This document shows, in pieces, positions 35,871 through 44,782 of a stretch of 64,000 bases of DNA. The notes under the pieces were generated by a model. It saw only the letters and a list, made by a program, of their open reading frames with translations, was not told where the DNA came from and did not search any database. Both the position numbers and the translations under genes were made by a program. The first letter of the stretch is position 1. Each line of letters starts with the position of its first letter. The stretch is from Arachnia propionica (GTDB lineage: Bacteria > Actinomycetota > Actinomycetes > Propionibacteriales > Propionibacteriaceae): assembly GCF_003932785.1 (NCBI RefSeq), contig NZ_RQYT01000009.1, positions 29,452-93,451 on the forward strand, given 5' to 3'.

Positions 35871-37117
35871 TGTCGTATCTGCCGAGAACCATTGATCTGG
35901 AGCTTGATGAACTCCTCCCCATCGCTCCGGCACTCGCCCTGGACGGCCCGAAGGGCGTGGGTAAGACCGACACGGCCACCCGCCGCGCCACCATCACCTG
36001 GTTGCTCGACGATCCTGCTCAACGGGAGCTCGCCGCCTCCGACTTCTCCCTCGCCACCGTCCCGCCCGGCACCCTGCTGCTCGACGAGTGGCAGAAACTC
36101 CCCTCGGTGTGGGACGCGGTGCGACGCCGGGTCGACTCCGGCGCCCCACCGGGACGGTTCCTCCTGACGGGCTCGGCGACACCGGTCAGCGGTTCGGGAA
36201 CCCACAGCGGCGCGGGCCGGATCCTGTCGTTGCGGATGCGCCCCATGGCGCTGCATGAGCGCGGAACGGTCACGCCCACGGTTTCGCTTCGGAGCCTCCT
36301 CGACGGCACTTCGGAGGTGAGCGGCACAAGCCCCCTCACCCTGTCCGACTACACCACCGAGATCACTCGAAGCGGCTTTCCCGGCATCATGTCCACTCCG
36401 GGACGACTCCGGCGCGGCCTGCTGGACGCCTACCTTCAGCGCATCATTGATCGGGATCTCCCCGAACTGAGTTTTCGTCTCCGCCGCCCCGAGGTGCTGC
36501 GTCGCTGGCTCGCCGCCTATGCGGCCGCCTCATCAACCACGACCTCGTACTCACGCATCCTCGATGCCACCACTGGCGGAGACGGCCAGCAACCGGCCAA
36601 GACCACCACCATCGAGTACCGGGAGCACCTCACCCAGCTGTGGCTGCTCGACCCGGTTCCCGGTTGGATTCCAGCCCACAACCCGATTCGACGGCTGCAA
36701 CAGGCCCCCAAGCATCAGTTGGCCGACCCGGCCCTGGCAGCCCGGCTCCTCGACCTGGATCAGCACTCCTTGCTGAGCCGGGGCGGCGCCCACATGGCAG
36801 GGCCGCTGTTCGAGTCCCTCGTCACCCTCGGGATCCGCGTCGCCGCACAGGCAGCCGAGGCGAGGCTGTTCCACCTGCGGACCAACGGTGGCGAACACGA
36901 GGTCGATCTCATCGTTCAAGGCAGCGACGGCAGGATTCTTGGCATCGAGGTGAAACTCGCCGCCAGCATCAGCGACTCGGACGTGCGTCACCTTCTGTGG
37001 CTGCGTTCCCAGCTGGGCGAGCGCGTCGCCAACCTGGTGGTCATCACCACCGGAGAACACGCCTACCGCCGCCCCGACGGCATCCTGGTCGTCCCGTTGG
37101 CCCTGCTCGGCCCGTGA
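35870..37117 (+). CDS. AAA_14/DUF4143 ATP-binding protein
   Basis: 415-aa ATPase of the widespread accessory family with an N-terminal AAA domain and C-terminal DUF4143 domain. Opening SYLPRTIDLELDELL is typical. Walker A is DGPKGVGKTDTA (about 26-37), Walker B TLLLDEWQKLP (about 68-78), with SGSGTHSGAGRI and RMRPMALHERG (sensor region) following. The C-terminal part has EVDLIVQGSDGRILGIEVKL, a PD-(D/E)xK-like fold typical of DUF4143. The GTG at 35870 is the only start: an in-frame stop lies just upstream. Bracketing recD repeats and patchy distribution of the family suggest horizontal gain. Function unknown. Confidence 0.85.
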   Translation: MSYLPRTIDLELDELLPIAPALALDGPKGVGKTDTATRRATITWLLDDPAQRELAASDFSLATVPPGTLLLDEWQKLPSVWDAVRRRVDSGAPPGRFLLTGSATPVSGSGTHSGAGRILSLRMRPMALHERGTVTPTVSLRSLLDGTSEVSGTSPLTLSDYTTEITRSGFPGIMSTPGRLRRGLLDAYLQRIIDRDLPELSFRLRRPEVLRRWLAAYAAASSTTTSYSRILDATTGGDGQQPAKTTTIEYREHLTQLWLLDPVPGWIPAHNPIRRLQQAPKHQLADPALAARLLDLDQHSLLSRGGAHMAGPLFESLVTLGIRVAAQAAEARLFHLRTNGGEHEVDLIVQGSDGRILGIEVKLAASISDSDVRHLLWLRSQLGERVANLVVITTGEHAYRRPDGILVVPLALLGP

Positions 37118-37133
37118 CATCGCGCCCGGGGCG

Positions 37134-37177
37134 ACCCGGGCCGTGCGACAGGTCCGGCTGTTCGGCTCACCGGAGGC
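37134..37177 (+). repeat. recD 3'-end segment (right copy)
   Basis: Non-coding remnant 41/44 identical to the recD 3' end at 35713-35756. Its last three bases run straight into GGCTCGACCAGCGG (37175-37188), which equals one end of the REP-like palindromes at 38.8 kb. The junction between a recD scar and a half REP marks a rearrangement point. Confidence 0.8.
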
Positions 37178-37204
37178 TCGACCAGCGGGGTGGGAAGAGG
37201 GCGT

Positions 37205-38705
37205 TCAGTACAGGGCGTATTGGACCCATTCCCAGGCCTCGGATTCCACCTGCCTGGCCTCTGGGGGTTCGGGCGGGTCCAGCCACGGCGGGGGCGGCTC
37301 CTCCACCCTGGGTTCTGGTTCCGGAGTTCGGAGACACATCGTGCCGCCGGTGGCATGCACCAGATACTCAAACCCTGCCGGGGACTTCCAGTGGAACCAG
37401 CCCGGGGCGGGTTGGGTCAGCACCCAGCCGCCGAAGGTTTTCGCCCGATGCGATCTGCGCGCCAGGGGTGCGAGGTTGCCCCACCGGGTCTGGCCCGATT
37501 CGCCGTCCCGGTACGGGATCGTGTGATCCAGATCACAACCACGGGAAGCCCGGGCAGCGTAGGGGAACACATCGACTGGCATCAATGCGGTGACCGCCAT
37601 CCGCAACCCGACCGACGGGTCGTGAAGGTCCTCGGGTGCATGCTGGACGGGATCAAAGATCGGCCGAACCGTGACCTTCGAGTCCTTCAGGAACTCCGGC
37701 AACCGGCTGGTGAGGAAGGCGCCCCACCGCTCCACCTCAGCCACACCCGATGACTCAGCATCAGGGTTGAGGGCGGGATCATCGGCGTTGATGTGGACGA
37801 ACACCGTGGCCTGGGGCAGCATCTCCTGCCCACCCGCCTGACGAGCCAACACACCCACCGCCGCGGCGCGACGCTGCTTCAGATCCCCCGCCTCGCTGGG
37901 GAGGGTTTTGCAACCTCAGTCAGGGCGTGATCGAAGTCGATCGCATCACGAGGATCCAACAGCCCATACAACGCGCAGTGGCCGTTCTTGACCGCATCCA
38001 CCGCCACATAGCGGTTCTCCCGCTGCTGCTGTTCCCGCTCCGCGGCTGCGGCCGGGTCGGCGGCGATGATCCATGCTTCGAGGCTGCGGCGGATCCGCTG
38101 CCACGACCACAACCTCAACGCGACAGCGAGTTTCCGATCCAACCGGGCAGCAGCCTGAGCGTTCAGCTGGGAGATGGCTGGCCGATTGACCACCTCGGCA
38201 ACCTGCCGCCAGCGAAGCGACCCTGACAGGAAGGCCTCCCACAACGCGGGGAATCGGAAGCGTACATTGGGGAGGGCACACGGATGGGCGAATCTACTGC
38301 GGCCGCCCCGGTGACCCCCTGGCAGCGTTGTCCTCCTCGAACGCACGATCCAGTGCGCTCTTCGTCGTCCGCCTTGCCAAGAGGCCACCATACCGATCCT
38401 CGCAACGATCCCCCCACCCGTGCACCCTCCCGAACGATCCCGATCTTCTCCAACGCCGCTTCGGGGGAGATCTGCAGGATCCCACCCAGTTCGTGGGCGA
38501 GGAACTCACCCACCGACGGGGTACCGTCCCCACCCGGCTCAAGGAACCCCTCCACAGCCTCCATCACCGCAGCATCGTCAACCTCATAGAGTTCGGCGGC
38601 TTTCGCGATCCCGACCATGAGTGCCACCTCCGCCGCCCGAGCATGGGCGTCAGCCTCATGAATCGCCAGGTAGGCCTCATTGAGGGTCGCGGGGAGTGGA
38701 TTCAT
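37205..38705 (-). pseudogene. DUF222/HNH endonuclease gene, interrupted and frameshifted
   Basis: Relic of a 13E12-type DUF222/HNH protein. From an ATG at 38705 the N-terminal DUF222 region reads to IGIVRE, then a 160-bp inverted-repeat element intervenes; DUF222 resumes in another frame at NVRFRFPALWEAFLSGSLRW. Around 37876-37884 a run of five Gs shifts the frame again (ending ARRGI-stop against GDLKQRRAAAVGVLARQ); one more G would restore it. The final part has the HNH core CDLDHTIPY ... NLAPLARRSHRAK, so the nuclease motif survives. Such genes are mobile or multi-copy in actinobacteria. The G-run break could be a sequencing artefact, but the insertion cannot. Confidence 0.85.
38271..38430. 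mobile_element. 160-bp inverted-repeat element (MITE-like), copy B, inside the DUF222/HNH gene
   Basis: Same length and ends as copy A: left GGAGGGCACACGGATGGG, right CCCACCCGTGCACCCTCC, which are near-perfect inverted repeats. It lies within the DUF222 coding region. Taking out 161 bp (38270-38430) joins IGIVR to NVRFRF in one frame, giving a sequence that looks like intact DUF222. That makes a true insertion far more likely than shared ancestry of the flanks. Confidence 0.78.
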
Positions 38706-38770
38706 GACCCCATTGTAATCGAATGAGTGTTCTATTGCAAGGGATTGGGAAGGATTTTCTCTTGGTTTCC

Positions 38771-38892
38771 TCTCCCCGCTGGTCGAGCTGAGGGCGCAGT
38801 GCGCCCGATAGTCGAGACCCGGTGCGGGTTCGCAGGGACTGTTCCGGAGGTCTCGACACGAGGCCTCCGGCCTCGGCTCGACCAGCGGAGAG
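38771..38892. repeat. Head-to-head REP-like palindromes (BIME-like)
   Basis: Two related palindromic units face each other. Unit 1 runs from CTGGTCGAGC (38779-38788) to GTCGAGACC (38811-38819) and has an internal GGGCGCA/TGCGCCC hairpin. Unit 2 runs from GGTCTCGAC (38849-38857) to GCTCGACCAG (38876-38885) with an internal GAGGCC/GGCCTC hairpin. The outer arms extend to TCTCC and GGAGA. It fills most of the 253-bp gap between the broken HNH gene and the glutamine amidotransferase gene. A half unit lies at 37175-37188. I see no gene in the gap. Confidence 0.7.
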
Positions 38893-38958
38893 AAGGCGAC
38901 CCGGGCCCGGTGTGGTGCGGTGGCGGATGGCTTCCCCCGTCGATGACGGGCGCGCCCC

Positions 38959-39684
38959 TCAACGGTGGAGATCGACGAAGCGGCGCACGATGCTGTGGAC
39001 CACCGGGGTGACCCCGGCACGGTCGGCCGCCTCGCACAGGGCCGTCACCTCGTCGGGCGCGAAGTAGCCCGCGTTGCGGTAGATGCGGATCCGTTCCTTG
39101 AGGCCCTCGGCGTCGAGTTCGGGATGGAACTGGGTCACCCAGCAGCGCCCACCCACCCGGTACATCTGGACAGGGCAGGCCTGTCCCGTCGCCAGGAGCA
39201 CCGCACCGTCGGGGATGCGGGAGACCGCCTCCTTGTGACCGACGAAGGCGCGGAAGCCCTCCCCCACCTCGGCCAGCAGCGGGTCGTCCCGCCCCTCGTC
39301 GGTCACGGTGACGTCGATGGCCCCGACACCCTCGCCGAAGCTGCGGTCGACGAGGCCACCGAGGTGCGCGGTGACGGTCCCGATGCCGTAGCACAGCCCG
39401 AGGAACGGCAGGTCGTCGGCGAGCACCCGGTCGAGGACCCCGGCGAGGTCGGCCTCGACGCGGAGCTGCAGCTCGCCCTTGTCCGCGTCGGAGGAGTTGA
39501 AGGGGCCACCGCCGAGGAACACCCCCGCGTAGCCCTGGAGGTCAAGCTCCGGCAGCGGCTCCTGCTCCACCCGGATCTGGTGCAGTTCCTTTGGCCCGAG
39601 GCCACCTAGGCGGCGCAGCGCCTCCAGCTCCCCGACGGCGGCTCCGTCCTCGGGGCGGGTGCTCAGCAGCAGGAACGGTTTCAT
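38959..39684 (-). CDS. Class I glutamine amidotransferase (GMP synthase-like)
   Basis: Stand-alone GATase1 domain of 241 aa. The nucleophile is Cys98 in FLGLCYGIG, the catalytic His lies in TQFHPELDAEG near 190, and GVFLGGGPFNSSD is the family oxyanion-region motif. It would release ammonia from glutamine for a partner synthetase or act on a gamma-glutamyl compound. Its ATG overlaps the stop of the GCS2-type ligase gene, so the pair probably functions in the same pathway of gamma-glutamyl or related amide chemistry (inference). Confidence 0.85.
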   Translation of the reverse strand: MKPFLLLSTRPEDGAAVGELEALRRLGGLGPKELHQIRVEQEPLPELDLQGYAGVFLGGGPFNSSDADKGELQLRVEADLAGVLDRVLADDLPFLGLCYGIGTVTAHLGGLVDRSFGEGVGAIDVTVTDEGRDDPLLAEVGEGFRAFVGHKEAVSRIPDGAVLLATGQACPVQMYRVGGRCWVTQFHPELDAEGLKERIRIYRNAGYFAPDEVTALCEAADRAGVTPVVHSIVRRFVDLHR

Positions 39685-40808
39685 CCAGATCTCCTTGGTC
39701 CATCACAGGTTTCGTCGATGACTGATCGAAGCACATCCTGCAGGCCGCCGCCCGCCTCGACGACGGCCCGCTGCCGCACGTGGCTGGGCCCGATCGTCAG
39801 GATCCGGCTGAGATCCGCCAGTTCAGCCGAGCAACCGAGTTCCTCCGCGTAGGGGGCCAGCTCGTCGAGCCAGAACCCCACCGCCTCACTCAGCGGGGTG
39901 CAGAAGGCCCCCGGCACCACCTGGATGAGTTCGGCCCGGGCGCCGTAGCGGGCGGCCCGCCACTTGTTCTCGCGCAGGAACCAGGGCTGGATCGGCCGGT
40001 CCCAGCCGTCGGGGACCCGGGTCTCACGGAGCACCAGGGTCTGGGCGAATGCCGCCAGTGCCCCGATCTCCATGAGGGTCGGCACCGAGTCCATGGCGCG
40101 GATCTCCACGGTGCCGAAGGCGGAGGGGCGGACGTCCCAGCGGATCTGGGTCTCGTGGGTGACCATGCCCGCCCTCACGAGATCCTCCGCGTGGGCGACG
40201 TAGTCCTCCCAGGTCTGGAGCGGCCACGGCAGCCCGTTGGTCGGCAGCTGCTGGAAGAGCATGGTGCGTTGCGACGCGAATCCGGTGTCGGAACCCAACC
40301 AGTAGGGGGACGAGGCGGACAGGGCCACGAACAGGGGGCTCAGCCGGGCGAGCGCATGGGTGAGAGCGAGGGCGCGGTCCCGGTCGTCGACGCCGACGTG
40401 GATGTGGAGGCCGTTGATGGCCAGCTGCTCCGCCCACCAGCCGCCGCTGTCGAGGACCCGACGGTACTGGGGGTTGCCGCCGGTGGCGTTCTGGGAGCGG
40501 GGATCCTGGAAGGGGTGCGCCCCGATGCCTGCAGGGGCCACCCCCTCGGGGTCGAGCCACTCCAGCAGCTGGTCCCGAAGCCCCGCGAGTTCCCCGATGG
40601 CCTCCCCCACCCGGACATGGACCCCGGTGACGAGCTCCACCATCGAGTCCAGGAATTCCCCACGGATGGGACCGCCCTGTGGATCCGCCACCCGCTCGAG
40701 CACGCGCGGGGCAACGGGAACCTGCTCCCCCGTGGCGACGTCGAGCAGCGCGAGCTCCCATTCCACGCCCAGTGTGGCGAGCTTGGAGGAGGCGAAGTTG
40801 ATCTCCAT
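39681..40808 (-). CDS. GCS2-family glutamate-cysteine ligase-like carboxylate-amine ligase
   Basis: 375-aa ATP-dependent ligase of the YbdK/GCS2 group. Motifs: LGVEWELALLD near residue 13 (the ExE metal site of the family), INGLHIHVGVDDRDRAL near 135, and WDVRPSAFGTVEIRAMDSVPT near 225. Family members make gamma-glutamyl-cysteine or related conjugates; the true amine acceptor here is not evident. It is transcribed with the glutamine amidotransferase gene and divergently from the aminotransferase gene; TAGGGT at 40834-40839 on the minus strand is a -10 candidate. Confidence 0.87.
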   Translation of the reverse strand: MEINFASSKLATLGVEWELALLDVATGEQVPVAPRVLERVADPQGGPIRGEFLDSMVELVTGVHVRVGEAIGELAGLRDQLLEWLDPEGVAPAGIGAHPFQDPRSQNATGGNPQYRRVLDSGGWWAEQLAINGLHIHVGVDDRDRALALTHALARLSPLFVALSASSPYWLGSDTGFASQRTMLFQQLPTNGLPWPLQTWEDYVAHAEDLVRAGMVTHETQIRWDVRPSAFGTVEIRAMDSVPTLMEIGALAAFAQTLVLRETRVPDGWDRPIQPWFLRENKWRAARYGARAELIQVVPGAFCTPLSEAVGFWLDELAPYAEELGCSAELADLSRILTIGPSHVRQRAVVEAGGGLQDVLRSVIDETCDGPRRSG

Positions 40809-40909
40809 GACAACCCTTCGGTGGGATGTCGAGCACCCTAGCGTCGCTCCCCGACCGTCATGGGGGGCGTTCCACTCCGCAGGATGGCGGGACCGGCCCT
40901 GCGTTGACG

Positions 40910-40938
40910 TGGACGGGTCCCGGGACGGGGTCTAGGCT
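40910..40938 (+). promoter_or_regulatory. Candidate promoter of the aminotransferase gene
   Basis: TGGACG (40910-40915), 17-bp spacer, TAGGCT (40933-40938). The -10 fits the actinobacterial TANNNT type. TTGACG at 40904 is a closer -35 match but is 23 bp away. An AAAGGA ribosome site follows before the ATG at 40970. Confidence 0.4.
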
Positions 40939-40969
40939 GGGGGCACCGATGAGAAAGGAACCGACGCCG

Positions 40970-42166
40970 ATGTCCCTCTTCGCCCGTGTCGAGCTTGCCC
41001 CCGCTGACCCCATCCTCGGCCTCATCGAGGCCTACAACCGGGACGAGCGCCCCACGAAGGTGAACCTCGGCGTGGGCGTCTACCTCGATGAGGAGGGCAG
41101 GCTGCCGCTGCTGGAGTGCGTCGCCCAGGCCGAGGAGCGTCTCGTCGCCTCCCGGAAGCCCCACGGCTACCTGCCCATCGACGGGCTGCCCGCCTACGTG
41201 ACCGCGGTGCGCGAGCTGGTCTTCGGCGCCGACCACCCCGCCGTCGTCGAGGGGCGGATCGCCACCGTGGAGAGCCTCGGCGGCACCGGCGCGCTCAAGC
41301 TCGGCGCCGACTTCCTGCGCACCCTCACCCCCGAGGCGACGGTCCTCATCTCCGATCCGTCGTGGGAGAACCACCGGGCCATCTTCGCCCGCGCCGGTTT
41401 CACGGTCGGCACCTACCGCTACTACGACGCGGACGCGCGCGGCATCGACGTCGACAGCCTCCTGCAGGATCTGGAGGCGGCCCCGTCGGGCACCGTCGTG
41501 GTCCTCCACGCCTGCTGCCACAACCCCACGGGCTACGACCTCAACCACGACGACTGGACCCGGGTCATCGAGGTCATCTCCCGGCGAGGCCTCATCCCCT
41601 TCCTCGACATGGCCTACCAGGGCTTCGGCCAGGGTGTGGTCGAGGACGGCGCGGTCATCGGGCGCTTCGTCGAGGCGGGCGGCCCGCTGTTCGTCTCGAC
41701 GTCATTCTCCAAGTCCTTCGGGCTCTACGGCGAACGTATCGGGGCGCTGCACGTCGTCTGCGCCGACGCGGACGAGGCGAGGCGGGTGCTCTCCCAGATC
41801 AAGATCTGCATCCGCACCAACTACTCCAACCCGGCCACCCACGGCGCAGCCATCGTCGCCGACGTGCTCACCGACCCCACGAACCGGGACCTGTGGGAGC
41901 GTGAGCTCCAGGGGATGCGTGAGCGCATCAGGTCGCTGCGTTCCGAGCTCGTCGCCCGGCTGCGGGCGGCGGGCATCGAGGACATGGACTTCATCGCGGA
42001 GCAGGTGGGAATGTTCTCCTACTCCGGGCTGACGAAGGAGCAGATGGTCCGGTTGCGCGAGGAGTTCGGCATCTACGGCACCGACGCGGGCCGGATGTGC
42101 GTCGCGGCCCTCAACGACGCCAACCTGCCAGCCGTCGCCGCGGCCATCGCGGCCGTGCGCAGCTGA
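40970..42166 (+). CDS. AspC/TyrB-type amino acid aminotransferase
   Basis: PLP-dependent aminotransferase of fold type I, 398 aa. The opening ADPILGLIEAYNRD, the VNLGVGVY motif, HNPTGYDL near 185, and the PLP lysine in STSFSKSFGLYGERIG near 245 are the aspartate/aromatic transaminase (subgroup I-alpha) signature. It would exchange amino groups between aspartate or aromatic amino acids and 2-oxoglutarate; the exact preference cannot be read with confidence. The ATG at 40970 follows AAAGGA; ATG at 40949 is possible but less well placed. Confidence 0.92.
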   Translation: MSLFARVELAPADPILGLIEAYNRDERPTKVNLGVGVYLDEEGRLPLLECVAQAEERLVASRKPHGYLPIDGLPAYVTAVRELVFGADHPAVVEGRIATVESLGGTGALKLGADFLRTLTPEATVLISDPSWENHRAIFARAGFTVGTYRYYDADARGIDVDSLLQDLEAAPSGTVVVLHACCHNPTGYDLNHDDWTRVIEVISRRGLIPFLDMAYQGFGQGVVEDGAVIGRFVEAGGPLFVSTSFSKSFGLYGERIGALHVVCADADEARRVLSQIKICIRTNYSNPATHGAAIVADVLTDPTNRDLWERELQGMRERIRSLRSELVARLRAAGIEDMDFIAEQVGMFSYSGLTKEQMVRLREEFGIYGTDAGRMCVAALNDANLPAVAAAIAAVRS

Positions 42167-42176
42167 CGACCATCCA

Positions 42177-43073
42177 TCAGGCGGTGGCGACCGCCGCCAT
42201 CACCGCGAGTGCGAACAGCCACCACAGCGCCATGGCGACCCTGCCGACGTAGAAACGGGCGACGCGCCGCCGGTACTGCGAGATGACCAGCGGCGTCGTC
42301 TGGTGACCGAGGGCCCAGGGATCCCTGCCGACGAGGGCAACCCTGAGCCCCTCGTGGCCGGGCAGCCCGAACCGTGACGTGCCGTCGAGCTGGATCTGGG
42401 CGCCCCGGGAGAGGGTGAGCAGGAATGGCAGCACCACGACCCAGCCCAGCAGCAGGACGACGGTGCGGGCGAGGGTGAGGTCCACGGGCACGGTGATCCC
42501 GCCCGGCAGGGCGAGCTCGGACCCGATGCGGCCGGGTATCCAGCTGGACGTGCTCACGTGGGCGAAGGCCACCCCGGCCATCGCGATCGTGGTGGAACGG
42601 GCCAGGCACCCGAGCAGCGACCCCCACCGGGTGCGCCTCGCCGTGACCTCACCGAGGAGCAGCACCGCGAAGACCGCCAGCCACGGCACGACGTTCGCCA
42701 CCGTCGCCCAACGTGGGATGCCATGCCCCGGCAATACCCACCGGTCAACCAGCGCCGCGGCGGGGGTGACAAGGGCGATGGGGAGCTGCAGGGTGAACAC
42801 GAATCGCAGCGCGCGGATCCCCCAGGCCCGCCAGAAGGTGAGCCGGTACTCCCTCATCTCCCGGCGTCGCCGCTCGTCGACGGTCTCCGCCCGGGGCGGG
42901 GCCGCCTCGGGCAGTGAGGGTGTGGTCGGGTGCACGGGATACCCCTGCCCCATCGGCACGGTCGGGGTGGGGTCCTGGATCGGCAGCCCGGGGAGTTCCT
43001 CGGTCGGCACGTCGTCCTGGTCGATGACGGGCGCGACCTCGGCTCGGGGACGTCGGAACGTCTCCTCGTCCAC
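42177..43073 (-). CDS. Membrane protein of unknown function
   Basis: 298 aa starting at a GTG three bases downstream of the sigA stop. The first 75 residues are acidic and proline-rich without hydrophobic segments; then come about five membrane spans (near 90-110, 125-145, 155-170, 205-225, 275-295). A cytoplasmic-looking loop (RGAQIQLDGTSRFGLPGHEG) separates the last two. I do not recognise a family. Its position directly behind sigA suggests co-transcription. It converges with the aminotransferase gene, with 10 bp between. Confidence 0.75.
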   Translation of the reverse strand: MDEETFRRPRAEVAPVIDQDDVPTEELPGLPIQDPTPTVPMGQGYPVHPTTPSLPEAAPPRAETVDERRRREMREYRLTFWRAWGIRALRFVFTLQLPIALVTPAAALVDRWVLPGHGIPRWATVANVVPWLAVFAVLLLGEVTARRTRWGSLLGCLARSTTIAMAGVAFAHVSTSSWIPGRIGSELALPGGITVPVDLTLARTVVLLLGWVVVLPFLLTLSRGAQIQLDGTSRFGLPGHEGLRVALVGRDPWALGHQTTPLVISQYRRRVARFYVGRVAMALWWLFALAVMAAVATA

Positions 43074-43076
43074 GGC

Positions 43077-44603
43077 TCAGTCGAGGTAGTCCCGGAGCAC
43101 CTGGGAGCGCGACGGGTGGCGGAGCTTGCTCATGGTCTTGGACTCGATCTGGCGGATCCGTTCCCGGGTGACCCCGTAGACCTTGCCGATCTCGTCGAGG
43201 GTCTTCGGCTGTCCGTCGGTCAGCCCGAACCGCATCGACACCACGCCCGCCTCCCGCTCGGAGAGGGTGTCGAGGACGTCGTTGAGCTGCTCCTGCAACA
43301 GGGTGAAGTTGACGGCGTCGGCCGGGACGACCGCCTCGGAGTCCTCGATGAGATCACCGAACTCCGAGTCGCCGTCCTCACCCAGCGGGGTGTGCAGGGA
43401 GATGGGTTCCCGCCCGTACTTCTGGACCTCGACGACCTTCTCGGGGGTCATGTCGAGTTCCTTGGCGAGTTCCTCCGGGGTGGGTTCGCGGCCCAGGTCC
43501 TGCAGCATCTGCCGCTGCACACGGGCGAGCTTGTTGATGACCTCGACCATGTGGACGGGGATGCGGATGGTGCGTGCCTGGTCGGCCATGGCGCGGGTGA
43601 TGGCCTGCTTGATCCACCAAGTGGCGTAGGTGGAGAACTTGTAGCCCTTGGTGTAGTCGAACTTCTCCACCGCACGGATGAGGCCGAGGTTGCCCTCCTG
43701 GATGAGGTCGAGGAAGAGCATGCCGCGCCCGGTGTAACGCTTGGCCAAGGAGACCACGAGCCTGAGGTTGGCCTCCAGGAGGTGGTTCTTCGCCAGCCTG
43801 CCGTCGTTGGCGATCCATTCGAAGTCGTCGAGGTCCTCCGGGTCGATGGGGACCTCGGAGTTGCCGAGGCGTTCCTCGGCGAACAGACCCGCCTCGATGC
43901 GCTTGGCGAGTTCAACCTCCTCCACGGCATTGAGCAGGGCCACCTTGCCGATCTGCTTGAGGTAGTCCTTCACCGGGTCGGCGGTGGCACCCGCGGAGAC
44001 GACCTGCTGCTCCGGCTCGTCGGCGTCGTCCTTGTCGGAGAGGGAGAACCCCTCCTCCTCGGTCAGTTCCTTCTCGAGGGTCGCCTCCTTCTCCTCGACG
44101 AACTCGGAGTCGTCCACCTCGTCGAGGGAACGCTTCTTGCCCCCGACCTTGAGCACGACGTCGTCCCCGTCGCGCTGGACCTCGACCTCGATCTCGCCGG
44201 AGGTCACCTGGGCGATGGTCGGCTCGCCCAGGTCGTCCATGTCGTCGTCGGTGGGGTCGATGTCGACGTCGTCGATCTCGACCTCCTCCGTCACCTCGGG
44301 GTCGACCTTCGGAGCACGTGCCCGGGTGGCCTTCTTGGGCGACTCCGCCGCTGCGGCCCTGGGCTTGCGGGTACGAGCGGGCTTCGGCTTCTCAGCGGGC
44401 TCCTTCGCCGCCGTGGCCTTCGCGCGGGTACGCGTCGGCTTCTTGGTGGACTCGGCAGCCTCCTCGGCCGCCTTCTCCTTGGGGGCTCGGCTGCGTGGGC
44501 TCCTGGTTGCCTTCTGAGAGCTCGAAGCAGGGGTCACGACGTTTCTCCTCGCGTTTTGGGCACGACGGGCCCCGCTTGAGTCAAGAGGGGCGACCACCTT
44601 CAT
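43077..44603 (-). CDS. sigA: Primary sigma factor (RpoD/SigA/HrdB type)
   Basis: Housekeeping sigma-70 of 508 aa. An N-terminal Lys/Ala/Pro-rich then acidic extension (about 1-195), typical of actinobacterial HrdB/SigA, is followed by region 1.2 ([11 protein letters not shown]), region 2 with the -10 recognition helix ([19 protein letters not shown]), region 3 ([13 protein letters not shown]), and region 4.2 ([20 protein letters not shown] ... [15 protein letters not shown]). I took the ATG at 44603; an in-frame TTG at 44630 would add nine residues. It is divergent from the SigB-type gene. Confidence 0.95.
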   Translation of the reverse strand: MKVVAPLDSSGARRAQNARRNVVTPASSSQKATRSPRSRAPKEKAAEEAAESTKKPTRTRAKATAAKEPAEKPKPARTRKPRAAAAESPKKATRARAPKVDPEVTEEVEIDDVDIDPTDDDMDDLGEPTIAQVTSGEIEVEVQRDGDDVVLKVGGKKRSLDEVDDSEFVEEKEATLEKELTEEEGFSLSDKDDADEPEQQVVSAGATADPVKDYLKQIGKVALLNAVEEVELAKRIEAGLFAEERLGNSEVPIDPEDLDDFEWIANDGRLAKNHLLEANLRLVVSLAKRYTGRGMLFLDLIQEGNLGLIRAVEKFDYTKGYKFSTYATWWIKQAITRAMADQARTIRIPVHMVEVINKLARVQRQMLQDLGREPTPEELAKELDMTPEKVVEVQKYGREPISLHTPLGEDGDSEFGDLIEDSEAVVPADAVNFTLLQEQLNDVLDTLSEREAGVVSMRFGLTDGQPKTLDEIGKVYGVTRERIRQIESKTMSKLRHPSRSQVLRDYLD

Positions 44604-44672
44604 CTTTCCACGACGGGCCGTTGCACTCAAACGCAGCCCCGACTCAGGGTCAGGGGTCAGGGGTGCATCACG

Positions 44673-44688
44673 TCAGACCGTGGTCTGA
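44673..44688. promoter_or_regulatory. 16-bp perfect palindrome between the two sigma genes
   Basis: TCAGACC-gt-GGTCTGA is a perfect dyad (7-bp arms, 2-bp centre) in the 179-bp divergent region. It lies 70 bp before the sigA start and 95 bp before the sigB start. It is the size and shape of an operator for a dimeric regulator. No regulator is identifiable from the window. Confidence 0.45.
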
Positions 44689-44723
44689 TCTTCCCCTGAG
44701 ATAACGATTAGGTCACAATTTCT

Positions 44724-44749
44724 GGAACATTCTGGCCCCGCCACGCGTT
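44724..44749 (+). promoter_or_regulatory. ECF-type promoter (GGAAC-N17-CGTT) before the SigB-type gene
   Basis: GGAAC at 44724-44728 and CGTT at 44746-44749 are separated by exactly 17 bp, matching the consensus used by SigE/SigH-class ECF sigma factors. In M. tuberculosis sigB is transcribed from such a promoter. The predicted transcript would start near 44756, about 27 bases before the ATG. Confidence 0.65.
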
Positions 44750-44782
44750 TGGATGGGTGTAGACGTCAGAAAGGCGGAACGA

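Noticed and set aside
44721..44736. A LexA-type box (TGGAACATTCTGG)
   Set aside because: It lacks the paired GAAC-N4-GTTC arrangement; the GGAAC is better explained as the -35 of an ECF promoter.
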